A stretch of DNA of 64,000 nucleotides from Pseudomonas sp. LS1212 (GTDB lineage: Bacteria > Pseudomonadota > Gammaproteobacteria > Pseudomonadales > Pseudomonadaceae). Each line of letters begins with the position of its first letter. The stretch's first letter is position 1. This document shows, in pieces, positions 27,502 to 36,744 of this stretch. The position numbers and the translations under genes are program-made. The stretch is taken from assembly GCF_024741815.1 (NCBI RefSeq), contig NZ_CP102951.1:4540001-4604000 (forward strand). Direction: 5' to 3'. Under the pieces are notes generated by a model. That model worked only from the letters and a program-made list of their open reading frames with translations, was not told where the DNA came from and ran no database searches.

Positions 27502-29922
27502 ATGAGCGACCAGCAACCCCTTCCTGAAATCCCGGACGAACAGGCAACCGCCGAACACATCGAACACTCCAGCGCGGCCAATACCGGCCTGGCCCTGCCA
27601 GGTGAGCAGTTTCCGGACAAGGTCTACATCATCCCGATCCACAATCGGCCGTTCTTCCCGGCGCAAGTGCTGCCGGTCATCGTCAATGAAGAACCATGGG
27701 CCGAAACCCTGGACCTGGTCGCCAAGAACCCGCACCACTCCCTGGCATTGTTCTTCATGGACACGCCACCCGAAGACCATCGCCATTTCGACACCTCTGT
27801 CCTGCCCCTCTACGGCACTTTGGTCAAGGTTCATCACGCCAGTCGGGACAGCGGCAAGCTGCAATTCGTCGCCCAGGGCCTGACCCGCGTGCGCATCCGC
27901 ACCTGGCTCAAGCATCATCGCCCGCCGTACCTGGTCGAAGTCGAATACCCGCACCAGCCGACCCAGCCGACCGATGAGGTCAAGGCCTACGGCATGGCCC
28001 TGATCAATGCGATCAAGGAACTGCTGCCGCTCAACCCGCTGTACAGCGAAGAGCTGAAGAATTATCTCAACCGGTTCAGCCCCAACGACCCCTCGCCATT
28101 GACCGACTTCGCCGCCGCACTCACCTCCGCCACCGGCAAGGAACTGCAGGAAGTGCTCGACTGCGTGCCCATCCTCAAGCGCATGGAAAAAGTCCTGCCG
28201 ATGCTGCGCAAGGAGGTCGAGGTCGCGCGCTTGCAAAGCGAGATTTCCGCCGAAGTGAACCGCCAGATCGGTGAGCATCAGCGCGAGTTCTTTCTCAAGG
28301 AGCAACTCAAGGTCATTCAGCAGGAATTGGGCCTGACCAAGGACGATCGCAGCGCCGACCTGGAGCAGTTCGAGCAGCGCCTGGAAGGCAAGCCCCTGCC
28401 GCCGGCTGCGCAGAAGCGCATCGACGAGGAAATGAGCAAACTGTCGGTCCTTGAAACCGGCTCACCGGAATACGCCGTCACCCGCAACTACCTGGACTGG
28501 GCCACGTCCCTGCCCTGGGGTGTGTATGGCAAGGACAGGCTCGACCTCAAGCATGCGCGCAAGGTACTGGACCAGCACCATTCGGGCCTGGGTGACATCA
28601 AGACCCGTATCCTCGAGTTTCTCGCGGTCGGCGCCTACAAAGGCGAGATCAGCGGCTCGATCGTATTGCTGGTGGGCCCACCCGGCGTGGGCAAGACCAG
28701 CATCGGCAAGTCCATCGCCGAATCCCTTGACCGGCCTTTCTACCGATTCAGCGTCGGCGGCATGCGCGACGAGGCTGAGATCAAGGGGCACCGGCGCACC
28801 TACATCGGCGCCCAACCGGGCAAGCTGGTGCAGGCGCTCAAGGATGTCGAAGTCATGAACCCGGTGATCATGCTCGACGAGATCGACAAGATGGGCCAGA
28901 GCTACCAGGGCGACCCGGCTTCGGCGCTGCTGGAAACCCTCGACCCGGAGCAGAACGTCGACTTCCTCGATCATTACCTGGACCTGCGCCTGGACTTGTC
29001 CAAGGTCCTGTTCATTTGCACCGCCAACACCCTGGACTCGATCCCCGGGCCCTTGCTCGACCGAATGGAAGTGATCCGCCTGTCGGGCTACATCACCGAA
29101 GAGAAACTGGCCATCGCCAAGCGCCACCTGTGGCCCAAGCAGCTGGAAAGGGCCGGTGTCAGCAAGGGCAGCCTGAGCATTACCGACAACGCCCTGCGTG
29201 CGGTGATCGACGGCTATGCCCGCGAAGCCGGGGTGCGTCAACTCGAAAAACAATTGGGCAAGCTGGTGCGCAAGGCCGTGGTGCGGTTGCTTGAAGAGCC
29301 CGATGCCGTGATCAAGTTCGGCATCAAGGACCTGGAAGCATCGCTGGGTATGCCGGTGTTTCGCAGTGAACAGGTCTTGACCGGCACGGGGGTCATCACG
29401 GGCCTGGCCTGGACCAGCATGGGCGGTGCCACGTTGCCGATCGAAGCGACGCGGATCCATACCCTCAACCGCGGCTTCAAACTCACCGGCCAATTGGGTG
29501 AGGTAATGAAAGAGTCCGCCGAAATCGCCTACAGCTATGTCAGCTCGAACCTGAAGCACTATGGGGCGGACCCGACCTTCTTCGACGAAGCCTTCGTCCA
29601 CCTGCACGTGCCGGAAGGCGCCACGCCCAAGGACGGCCCAAGCGCCGGGGTGACCATGGCCAGCGCATTACTGTCGCTGGCCCGCAACCAGGCACCGAAA
29701 AAAGGCGTGGCCATGACCGGCGAGCTCACCCTGACCGGGCATGTCCTGCCGATTGGCGGCGTGCGGGAAAAAGTCATCGCGGCGCGGCGACAGAAGATTT
29801 ACGAATTGATCCTGCCCGAGCCCAATCGCGGCAACTACGAAGAACTGCCAGACTACTTGAAGGAAGGCCTGACCGTGCATTTCGCCAAGCGTTTTGCTGA
29901 TGTGGCCAAGGTGTTGTTCTGA
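27502..29922 (+). CDS. Lon-family ATP-dependent protease, AsrA type
   Basis: Cytosolic AAA+ serine protease of 806 aa with the full Lon layout: LON substrate-binding domain (about residues 35-230), AAA+ module (Walker A GPPGVGKTS, Walker B MLDEIDKMG) and protease domain. The catalytic serine is in KDGPSAGVTM and the lysine in GGVREKVIAARR. Pseudomonas carries a housekeeping lon in clpX-lon-hupB; this copy lies elsewhere, beside a chagasin-type inhibitor gene, as does P. aeruginosa PA0779 (AsrA, linked to aminoglycoside and heat stress). The ATG at 27502 (MSDQQPLPEI) is preferred to 27487. Heat-shock control would be expected, but no promoter was identified. Confidence 0.93.
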   Translation: MSDQQPLPEIPDEQATAEHIEHSSAANTGLALPGEQFPDKVYIIPIHNRPFFPAQVLPVIVNEEPWAETLDLVAKNPHHSLALFFMDTPPEDHRHFDTSVLPLYGTLVKVHHASRDSGKLQFVAQGLTRVRIRTWLKHHRPPYLVEVEYPHQPTQPTDEVKAYGMALINAIKELLPLNPLYSEELKNYLNRFSPNDPSPLTDFAAALTSATGKELQEVLDCVPILKRMEKVLPMLRKEVEVARLQSEISAEVNRQIGEHQREFFLKEQLKVIQQELGLTKDDRSADLEQFEQRLEGKPLPPAAQKRIDEEMSKLSVLETGSPEYAVTRNYLDWATSLPWGVYGKDRLDLKHARKVLDQHHSGLGDIKTRILEFLAVGAYKGEISGSIVLLVGPPGVGKTSIGKSIAESLDRPFYRFSVGGMRDEAEIKGHRRTYIGAQPGKLVQALKDVEVMNPVIMLDEIDKMGQSYQGDPASALLETLDPEQNVDFLDHYLDLRLDLSKVLFICTANTLDSIPGPLLDRMEVIRLSGYITEEKLAIAKRHLWPKQLERAGVSKGSLSITDNALRAVIDGYAREAGVRQLEKQLGKLVRKAVVRLLEEPDAVIKFGIKDLEASLGMPVFRSEQVLTGTGVITGLAWTSMGGATLPIEATRIHTLNRGFKLTGQLGEVMKESAEIAYSYVSSNLKHYGADPTFFDEAFVHLHVPEGATPKDGPSAGVTMASALLSLARNQAPKKGVAMTGELTLTGHVLPIGGVREKVIAARRQKIYELILPEPNRGNYEELPDYLKEGLTVHFAKRFADVAKVLF

Positions 29923-29928
29923 TGTAGT

Positions 29929-30016
29929 TGTGGGAGCTGGCTTGCCAGCGATGGCCTTGCTGCGGTGCTTCAGATAGACCGCGTTGCGCCTATCGCTGGC
30001 AAGCCAGCTCCCACAT
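29929..30016. repeat. REP-type inverted pair (CTGGCTTGCCAG class)
   Basis: Arms ttgtgggagctggcttgcca at 29929 and its reverse at 29992-30015 flank about 40 bp between the Lon-family gene and the chagasin-like gene. Confidence 0.83.
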
Positions 30017-30069
30017 TTGCCAAGCGCTTCGGTTATGCTTGGGCCCGTCCTGATCCGACTGGAGCCGTC

Positions 30070-30462
30070 ATGTCCGCCGCCCGCCTGCTTGTCCCGCTGA
30101 GCCTCGCCCTGCTCGCTGCCTGCGCCCAGACCCCGCCGCACAACGTCAATCTGGAAGCCCAGAGTGAATGCCCGTTGCAGCTGCAGACCGGACAGATGCT
30201 GACCCTGACCTTACCCAGCAACCCCACCACCGGCTTTCGCTGGCTGGTGCAGAACCCTGCCGCCAGTATCCTGCACAGCCTGGGCCCCGAGGTCTACAGC
30301 AACCCCGAAGACGCCGGCCTGGTGGGCAGCGCGGGGCAATCTGTCTGGCGCTTCAAAGCCCAGAATGCCGGTGACGGGCATTTACTGCTGATCTATCAGC
30401 AACCCTGGGCGCCGGAAGTGCGGCCAACCCAGACCTTCGATTGCTCGATAAGCGTTAAATAG
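30070..30462 (+). CDS. Chagasin-type (I42) cysteine-protease inhibitor lipoprotein
   Basis: Small exported protein of 130 aa. A lipoprotein signal peptide ends in LALLAAC (Cys17 lipidated). The mature part has the three loops of the I42/chagasin family: LPSNPTTGFRW (the NPTTGF loop), GSAGQSVWRFKA (GxxG-type loop) and LIYQQPWAP (the RPW-like loop). Chagasins block papain-like cysteine proteases. The start at 30070 has GGAG nine bases upstream. Its P. aeruginosa counterpart PA0778 also neighbours the AsrA protease gene. The target protease in this organism is unknown. Confidence 0.9.
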   Translation: MSAARLLVPLSLALLAACAQTPPHNVNLEAQSECPLQLQTGQMLTLTLPSNPTTGFRWLVQNPAASILHSLGPEVYSNPEDAGLVGSAGQSVWRFKAQNAGDGHLLLIYQQPWAPEVRPTQTFDCSISVK

Positions 30463-30489
30463 GCCTTTCCCAAAGCACTTAAGCTCCAG

Positions 30490-31506
30490 TCACCGCCCTT
30501 CGTTGGCCTGACGAATCAAAGCCAGATAGTGAGTCAAGGTCATGAATCGATCCTTGATGACTTTCATTGACTCGATGTCGCTCACGGCATCCAAGAGATT
30601 CTGCGCCAGGAAGCCCTGCAGTGAAGTCAGCACTTTTTCGACTTCCTGTGTCCACTGCAGGGCGGCCGCCCAGAGCTGAGAAACGCCAGATAGCGCCACG
30701 AGCCTTGGCTCGATTGTGGCTTTTTCCTGGAGCAGCGCTTGCTGGTCGCTTTTTGCCTGGGTTATGACTGCATGCAAGCGAGTGCGCTCTTTGGCCAGTT
30801 TGTTGAATCTTCGCCCTCCACTGACCAGATCGATATTTGCGGTGAGCTTCCCGAGCACAGCGGTGATCAGGTCCTGATCCACCTTTCCCAACGTCGCCGC
30901 TTGAACGGCCATTTCTACTTCGCTTGCAGTTGGAATCAGATTTCTGAAAACGCTAAGCCAATCCCGCTTTTCGAACAGCTCGATCGCGGCGGTAATCTGC
31001 GAGACGGTCTCCTGATCCTTTTCAATCTGCGTCTGCAATTCAGCGATGCGGGTTACCAAACTCTTCTGCTGCATGCTGTAGGTTCGGAGAGTGCCTTCCA
31101 CGCTCGGCAATCCAATGGCCCGGACTTGACGCAGATCCTGATCAATTACCAGCGCCAGAGAACGCAGCTGCCCAAGTTCTTGCGAAATCGAATATTTGAA
31201 CTCATCTTTCAACTCAGCCACCAGCGCTGTATTTTCCGCTGACGTCAACGTTTGCGTACGCTGCTGCGCCTCAACCACCTCAATGGTCTGACCCAGGTTG
31301 ATGTTTTGCAACGTAACCAGGCGTAACAAGGTCCGGGCGAAAAACTGTTGTTCGGCGCCTGCCAGCTGCTGATTCAACTGTTCAAGCCGCTCCTGCGCAA
31401 CCGGCAGGAATGCGAGCGCCTCTGATGAAGCGCTGAGCTGGAGGGAGCGAGAAATAGCTTTGATCACGAATACATCGGGCTGTACATACTGAAATTCTTC
31501 AATCAT
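30490..31506 (-). CDS. xaxB: Alpha-xenorhabdolysin-family binary toxin, subunit B (XaxB/YaxB-like)
   Basis: Protein of 338 aa, close to the usual length of XaxB/YaxB, nearly all predicted long alpha helices rich in Gln, Leu and Glu with no signal peptide. In the XaxAB/YaxAB pore-forming toxins, B pairs with A to build a cytolytic oligomer. The moderately hydrophobic central part (about residues 165-215, VFRNLIPTASEVEMAVQAAT) fits the head region. It follows the A gene with an 18-nt gap, the order and spacing of known xaxAB loci. Lower GC and different codon use from neighbours suggest transfer. The identification rests on recognising the A-B pair and helical pattern; an alignment was not run. 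Confidence 0.78.
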   Translation of the reverse strand: MIEEFQYVQPDVFVIKAISRSLQLSASSEALAFLPVAQERLEQLNQQLAGAEQQFFARTLLRLVTLQNINLGQTIEVVEAQQRTQTLTSAENTALVAELKDEFKYSISQELGQLRSLALVIDQDLRQVRAIGLPSVEGTLRTYSMQQKSLVTRIAELQTQIEKDQETVSQITAAIELFEKRDWLSVFRNLIPTASEVEMAVQAATLGKVDQDLITAVLGKLTANIDLVSGGRRFNKLAKERTRLHAVITQAKSDQQALLQEKATIEPRLVALSGVSQLWAAALQWTQEVEKVLTSLQGFLAQNLLDAVSDIESMKVIKDRFMTLTHYLALIRQANEGR

Positions 31507-31524
31507 CTTATTTACGCTCGCCTA

Positions 31525-32742
31525 TTATTTTGATATTGGATTAGCTGTTGTCGAGGTGGATGCTTCCAATGCCTCATTGAATAATTTCGACAATTGCTCG
31601 GCGTGCCCCTGAATCGTTTCCCAAGGGGTGATAACACGCGAAAAACGCAAGGAAAAGATGACAAGCCGTTGGCTATCATCGATTGCATTCAACTCAGTCA
31701 ATGATGCCTCAACGTAGGCCGCGATAATCTGCCAAACATCCTCGAGGTTTTTACTGGCGTGCTCCGTTTCACCCAGACGGCTAGCGACATCCTCCAGATA
31801 CAATGACAACCCATTAAGGCTGCTTAACAACGGTCGTTTTACCCGTAGCAGCTCGATAATTTCCGCAGTCTGATTCAACATTTCATTTTTTTCGTAACGA
31901 ATTTGTTCTGCTTTCGAGCCATATATCCCTCCGGTCACTGCCACGCCAATAGGGCCGAAAAGCAATCCGCTCAAGGCGTAGCCGACGTTCTGGTTGTATT
32001 CAGCAATTTTCTCTGCGACCTGACCTTCCAAATCCCTCAATGATTCCACGTAACCCGCAATCGTTTCTTCCAACCCTTCCCGATCTGCAATGGCTCTCTT
32101 CTGCCTGACCTTCGGCAAGATAGCTTCGGTAATTTTCCGGGCAAACTCTCTGGCCAGTGCTCTAACCGCTGCAACCTTCGACTGATAACGGGCGATGTCG
32201 TCTTTTGCGATAGTCAGAAACTCTTGAATATAACGAATTGACGTGCGATCCGTTTCACTTAAAGGGTAGTTTTGCAAGGCTTCGATTTCTTCTTCCTTGA
32301 GGTCATCGAGCGAACCGTATTGTTTATAGGCTTCGGTCTGCTTGATAAATGTGATTATTGCCTGGCCTACCCCAACAAATTTTTTACCAAAAATATCGAG
32401 CTCGATTCCCAGCCTTTTACTGCCCTGCTCAAGTGCCTGCCAGTCGAGGGCATGTTGTACCACTTCCTGATGAAGCGCCTGGATATCAACCGGCTGTAGC
32501 CCATTGATTCCGCTGTCACGATACCCAAGAAATTCCTCGACTGCAGAAATATCGACCGGCCGAGCGAACGCCCATCGAACATACTTTTTAATCGAAATCA
32601 GATTATCTAGTGTAAACAACAATGCTGGGGGCCGACTGGACTTACCCTCAGCATTGAGCGAAATATCAAAGTACTGCACCGGCACGTACACAGCTTTGTC
32701 CTGCAGCGATAAATCTTTCAGATCCTTATATGTTTCTTCCAT
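31525..32742 (-). CDS. xaxA: Alpha-xenorhabdolysin-family binary toxin, subunit A (XaxA/YaxA-like)
   Basis: Protein of 405 aa, almost the same length as XaxA (about 408). Long helices flank a single hydrophobic hairpin, NVGYALSGLLFGPIGVAVTG at about residues 252-271, the expected membrane-active head of this alpha-pore-forming toxin. No signal peptide, as in the family, so release is by an unknown route or lysis. The ATG at 32742 has GAGGTGG five bases upstream; an in-frame GTG at 32751 is less likely. The gene pair is bounded upstream by a very AT-rich 364-bp region and downstream by the chagasin gene, consistent with a small horizontally acquired insert. Confidence 0.82.
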   Translation of the reverse strand: MEETYKDLKDLSLQDKAVYVPVQYFDISLNAEGKSSRPPALLFTLDNLISIKKYVRWAFARPVDISAVEEFLGYRDSGINGLQPVDIQALHQEVVQHALDWQALEQGSKRLGIELDIFGKKFVGVGQAIITFIKQTEAYKQYGSLDDLKEEEIEALQNYPLSETDRTSIRYIQEFLTIAKDDIARYQSKVAAVRALAREFARKITEAILPKVRQKRAIADREGLEETIAGYVESLRDLEGQVAEKIAEYNQNVGYALSGLLFGPIGVAVTGGIYGSKAEQIRYEKNEMLNQTAEIIELLRVKRPLLSSLNGLSLYLEDVASRLGETEHASKNLEDVWQIIAAYVEASLTELNAIDDSQRLVIFSLRFSRVITPWETIQGHAEQLSKLFNEALEASTSTTANPISK

Positions 32743-33106
32743 GCTAACCACCTCACAACAACATTAAAAGCTTTATGAAAACCTCATTTATGCAACAACA
32801 CCAATCACGGCATATCTTGCGCTTCAAAACATACTCTTAAATACACCACTCCACCACCTGCCAAATCCTGCGCAACTGTAGGAATAGTCAAAAAAAACGA
32901 AAGAGAAACTACAAATAACTCGGACTTATTCAAATCACACAAAATACTTATATATGACCTCCCCATTATCCATGGCCAATTTTTCTATCGAATACCACAG
33001 CATGAATCCAGATGACAGCTAACGAACGCGGCACTCTCGCATATGCAAGAACACGTCAACTTCGCTAAAATGCAGCTCTTTTCTCCCCTGCACCGTTGGA
33101 ACCCCT
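32743..33106. other. AT-rich intergenic region upstream of the toxin pair
   Basis: This 364-bp spacer between xaxA (minus) and cmoA (plus) is markedly AT-rich, with several poly-A tracts (for example 32890-32900), unlike the rest of the window. It should hold the xaxA promoter and the cmoA promoter. No gene was recognised. It fits an imported promoter region or a target for xenogeneic silencing, which is inference. Confidence 0.5.
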
Positions 33107-33850
33107 GTGAGCAAAGAGCCCGATCGCCTATTCGCCCAGCCGCTGGCCCAGGTGCCCGACTTCGCCTTCAATGAAGACGTGGTGCGGGTTTTCCCTGACA
33201 TGATCAAGCGCTCGGTGCCCGGTTATCCGACCATAGTCGAGAACCTTGGCGTGCTGGCCGCCCAGTTCGCCCAGCCACACAGCGTGCTCTATGATCTGGG
33301 CAGTTCGCTCGGGGCGGTCACCCAGGCACTGCGCCGGCATGTGCGCAGCGAGGGCTGTCAGGTAATCGCCGTGGACAATTCCTCGGCCATGGTCGAGCGC
33401 TGCCGCGAATACCTCAACGCCCAGGACTCGATGTTCCAGGAGCTGCTGCCGGTAGAGGTGATCGAGGCCGACATTCTCGCGCTGGACTTCAAACCGGCGT
33501 CGGTGGTGGCCCTGAACTTCACACTCCAATTCATCGCCCCTGGACAGCGCCTGGCCCTGCTCAGTCGCATTCGCCAGGCGCTGGTGCCTGGCGGCGCGCT
33601 GATTCTCTCGGAAAAGCTGCGTTTCAACGATGCCGAAGAACACGCCCTGCTCACCGACCTGCATATCGCCTTCAAGCGCGCCAATGGCTACAGCGACCTG
33701 GAAATAGCCCAGAAGCGCAGTGCCATCGAAAACGTAATGAAACCCGACAGCCTGGAAGAACACCGCGAGCGCCTGCTGGCCGCCGGCTTCTCGAAAGTCG
33801 TTCCCTGGTTCCAATGCCTTAACTTTGCCTCGTTGATTGCCCTGCCATGA
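33107..33850 (+). CDS. cmoA: Carboxy-S-adenosylmethionine synthase CmoA
   Basis: Makes carboxy-SAM from SAM and prephenate for modification of wobble uridine 34 in tRNA. 247 aa, typical of the family. The methyltransferase-fold motif I reads VLYDLGSSLGAVTQALRRH and the middle VVALNFTLQFIAP is characteristic. It starts with GTG at 33107 (SKEPDRLFAQPL). Its end overlaps the start of cmoB by 4 nt, so the two are co-translated. Confidence 0.95.
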   Translation: MSKEPDRLFAQPLAQVPDFAFNEDVVRVFPDMIKRSVPGYPTIVENLGVLAAQFAQPHSVLYDLGSSLGAVTQALRRHVRSEGCQVIAVDNSSAMVERCREYLNAQDSMFQELLPVEVIEADILALDFKPASVVALNFTLQFIAPGQRLALLSRIRQALVPGGALILSEKLRFNDAEEHALLTDLHIAFKRANGYSDLEIAQKRSAIENVMKPDSLEEHRERLLAAGFSKVVPWFQCLNFASLIALP

Positions 33851-34803
33851 TTGATCTCGCCCCCTTGGTCCGCCGTCTGGCGGGCACTCCCCTGGCTGAC
33901 TGGGCTGGTGGCCTGCAAGCGCAACTCGATGCCAAGATGGAAAAAGGCCACGGCGACCTCGAGCGCTGGCAAAGCGCGCTCGATGCCCTGCCCGCCCTGA
34001 TCCCGACCGAAGTCGACCTGACCGATGGCCTGACCCTCGACACCGACTGCGACAGCGAAACCCGCGCACGCATGCGCCAGGCGCTGATGGGCTTGTCACC
34101 CTGGCGCAAGGGGCCGTTCGACCTGTTCGGCGTGCACGTCGATACCGAATGGCGCTCGGACTGGAAATGGTCGCGGGTTTCCCCGCACCTGGATCTGCGT
34201 GGCAAGCGCGTGCTGGATGTGGGCTGCGGCAACGGCTATTACCAGTGGCGCATGCTCGGCGCCGGTGCCGACAGCGTGATCGGCGTGGACCCCAACTGGT
34301 TATTCTTCTGCCAGTTCCAGGCCGTACAGCGTTATCTTCCGGAACTTCCAGCCTGGCACCTGCCCTTTGCCCTGGAGGATTTGCCAGCGAACCTGGAGGG
34401 TTTCGACACTGTGTTTTCCATGGGCGTGTTCTACCATCGTCGCTCGCCCATCGAACACCTGCTGGCCCTGAAGGATTGCCTGGTCAAAGGCGGCGAACTG
34501 GTGCTCGAAACCCTGGTGGTGACCGGTGACGCGCAGCAAGTGCTGGTCCCCGAAGATCGCTATGCGCAAATGCGCAACGTCTGGTTCCTGCCCTCGGTAC
34601 CGGCGTTGGAACTGTGGCTGCGGCGCGCCGGCTTCAGTGATGTGCGCTGCGTCGATGTGAGCATCACCAGCATCGAGGAACAGCGCAGCACCGAATGGAT
34701 GCGTTACCAGTCGCTCAGCGACTTCCTCGACCCCAATGATCACAGCCGCACCATCGAAGGCTTGCCTGCGCCAATGCGGGCGGTGATGGTCGCGCGCAAG
34801 TAA
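33847..34803 (+). CDS. cmoB: tRNA U34 carboxymethyltransferase CmoB
   Basis: Transfers the carboxymethyl group of carboxy-SAM to 5-hydroxyuridine 34, giving cmo5U and wider wobble decoding. 318 aa. An N-terminal helical region (WRKGPFDLFGVHVDTEW-like at about residue 79-95) precedes the Rossmann core VLDVGCGNGYYQWRMLGAGA. It is the second gene of a cmoA-cmoB pair with ATGA overlap. Confidence 0.96.
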   Translation: MIDLAPLVRRLAGTPLADWAGGLQAQLDAKMEKGHGDLERWQSALDALPALIPTEVDLTDGLTLDTDCDSETRARMRQALMGLSPWRKGPFDLFGVHVDTEWRSDWKWSRVSPHLDLRGKRVLDVGCGNGYYQWRMLGAGADSVIGVDPNWLFFCQFQAVQRYLPELPAWHLPFALEDLPANLEGFDTVFSMGVFYHRRSPIEHLLALKDCLVKGGELVLETLVVTGDAQQVLVPEDRYAQMRNVWFLPSVPALELWLRRAGFSDVRCVDVSITSIEEQRSTEWMRYQSLSDFLDPNDHSRTIEGLPAPMRAVMVARK

Positions 34804-34817
34804 TCACTGGCCTCTCG

Positions 34818-34842
34818 TAAAAAAGGCGCCCGTCAGGGCGCC
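34818..34842 (-). terminator. Rho-independent terminator of the small exported protein gene
   Basis: The stem GGCGCC-ctgacg-GGCGCC, read on the minus strand, is followed by six T residues. The T run lies on the minus-strand side, so it serves the gene at 34912-35124; on the plus strand the hairpin lacks a T run, so for cmoB it may be only a weak stop. Confidence 0.75.
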
Positions 34843-34911
34843 AAAAATTCACCTTCCCAAAGGAGCTGCAGGGGGAGCTTCAAAGGTGAATGTCCATCGC
34901 AACTCGCGCAC

Positions 34912-35124
34912 TCAGTCCTTGGCCAGTTTCCCTCGGGTTTTCTCGGCGCTGACCTCTGTTTTTTTGCTCGAATCGGCAATACTGTTCGCGTTACCGTGAA
35001 TTCTTTCCTGGCTGACCCTGAATTCTTTCCAGAACGCTTGGGAACGCTCGCTGCCACCTTCTGCCATGGCCGAAGTAGAACCCAGCGCCAGCACAGTAAT
35101 AAACAACACTTGAATCCTGTTCAT
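34912..35124 (-). CDS. Small exported protein of unknown function
   Basis: 70 aa. A cleavable signal peptide (MNRIQVLFITVLALGSTSAM, then AEGG) leads to a short, charged mature peptide with SQAFWKEFRVSQERIHG. The start at 35124 is chosen because GGATGAG lies nine bases upstream; ATGs at 35133 and 35160 would place residues before the signal. A good terminator follows. No family was recognised. The mature part looks like a soluble periplasmic peptide. Confidence 0.65.
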   Translation of the reverse strand: MNRIQVLFITVLALGSTSAMAEGGSERSQAFWKEFRVSQERIHGNANSIADSSKKTEVSAEKTRGKLAKD

Positions 35125-35262
35125 ATCGTTCATCTCATCCAGATTAAACTTCAGATCCAACAGCCATTTGCCCTTGGAGATAGTTCAATCATAAACAGGT
35201 GAAACTAACAGGACGGTGAGTGCTTCATTACATTATTGAAAGAGTAACAACTTGATAGATTG

Positions 35263-36588
35263 TTAAAGCAAGGCCAGTGGATATTCGACAATCAGCCGCA
35301 CCTCATCCAGGTCCGACTCGAAAGCCGTCGCCCGCGTGTTCGCCTGCCGCAGCCGTAATGACATATCCCTCAACGAGCCGGACTGCACGACGTATTTGAC
35401 TTCGAAATCACGCTCCCAGCGCTTCTGATCGGTCAATGGGTTGCCAGCGGCATCCCGGCGCATGTACACGCCATTGGCATTGGAATAGTCCACATCAGTG
35501 CCTTTGCCATAACGGGTCATGAACGACAGTCCAGGCACGCCGAAGGCTGCCATGTCGAGGTCGTAGCGGACCATCCACGAGCGTTCCCCGGGTGCGTTGA
35601 AGTCGCTGTATTGGATCGAGTTGTCGAGAAAGATGGAGTCGGATTGACGCAGATAATCGAAATCGTCGTCGCCGTTGTTACGTTGGTGCGACAACGCCAC
35701 GGTGTGAGCGCCGTACTTGACGCCGACCTTGCCGCTCCAGATGTCGTTGTTGAATTCGCCCAACTGTTGCTTGCCCTCATCCACCGCTTTGTAATAGTTG
35801 AAGCCGGCAAAGGCGCTGAGAGTGGTCGAGATCGGATACTTGAAGCTCGCGCCGCCGTAATACTGGTTCCAGACATCCTTCAAACGACTGGAATAGAGGC
35901 TCAGGGACAGGTTCGAATTGACCTCGTAATCACCGCCGAAGTAGCCCAGCCAAGGGGAATCGACCGCGCCACCATAGAAGGTGACGAAGCCGTCGCGCGG
36001 GTTGCTCGAAAGCGGCTGGCTCATGGCATGCAAGCGCCCGCCTTGAACCTTGAGCCCCTCGATGCCGGTATTCTCGGCAGTCACCCCGCGAAAGCTCTCC
36101 GGCAACAGACGCGAGTCGCCGTAGTGCACCACCGGGGTCGTGGGAAATACGTCGCCGACTCTCACCACCGTGTCGAATGCACGGAGCTTGGCGGCTCCGC
36201 CGACCTTGCTGAGTTCATCGCCAGCCTTGCCGTTACGATCGACCGGCAGCATGTCGAACGAACTACGCCCGCCATTGCGACCATCGCCGGTATCGAGTTT
36301 GAGCCCGAGCATGGCGAATGCGTCGACGCCCACGCCCACGGTGCCCTGGGTAAAACCCGACTCGAAGCGGCCGATAATGCCATGCGCCCAGGCCTCGGAA
36401 TAACCGTTGCCGGTAGGGCTGGACTGGCCCTTGCGATCATCGCGATTGAAATAGAAATTACGATTGAGCAACGTCAGGCTGCTGCCCTCGATAAAACCCT
36501 CCCTTGAATCTTCGGCCACGGCCCATTGCGGTGCAAAACTTGCCAAAGCCGAGAAAACAGCCAAAGACCTCGTGATTCTTTTTCCCAT
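35263..36588 (-). CDS. OprD-family outer-membrane porin
   Basis: Substrate-specific porin of about 441 aa. The signal peptide (ending APQWAVA) precedes DSREGFIEGSSLTLLNRNFYFNRD (shown in part), the entry signature of OprD proteins. Internal SPWLGYFGGDYEV and the C-terminal VEYPLALL, close to the terminal aromatic/hydrophobic pattern of the family, fit. The start at 36588 (MGKRITRS) has GGAG six bases upstream. OprD proteins carry basic amino acids, dipeptides or organic acids. It lies beyond czcA on the same strand, about 157 bp away, so it may have its own promoter in that gap. Confidence 0.9.
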   Translation of the reverse strand: MGKRITRSLAVFSALASFAPQWAVAEDSREGFIEGSSLTLLNRNFYFNRDDRKGQSSPTGNGYSEAWAHGIIGRFESGFTQGTVGVGVDAFAMLGLKLDTGDGRNGGRSSFDMLPVDRNGKAGDELSKVGGAAKLRAFDTVVRVGDVFPTTPVVHYGDSRLLPESFRGVTAENTGIEGLKVQGGRLHAMSQPLSSNPRDGFVTFYGGAVDSPWLGYFGGDYEVNSNLSLSLYSSRLKDVWNQYYGGASFKYPISTTLSAFAGFNYYKAVDEGKQQLGEFNNDIWSGKVGVKYGAHTVALSHQRNNGDDDFDYLRQSDSIFLDNSIQYSDFNAPGERSWMVRYDLDMAAFGVPGLSFMTRYGKGTDVDYSNANGVYMRRDAAGNPLTDQKRWERDFEVKYVVQSGSLRDMSLRLRQANTRATAFESDLDEVRLIVEYPLALL

Positions 36589-36744
36589 CTGCAACTCCAG
36601 AATAATCGGCAGTTATTAGTGTTATGTGCCGCCCTGAAAGTTGTTTTCCATGGTATTCAGGGGACATCGACCGTTCATGGCGACCGATGTCCTATCCTTG
36701 CAACTCGCGGATAACCTGAAGATGATTCCCCTATTACAATTCTG

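Noticed and set aside
34818..34842. Terminator first assigned to cmoB
   Set aside because: The T run lies on the minus-strand side of the hairpin, so it belongs to the small exported protein gene.
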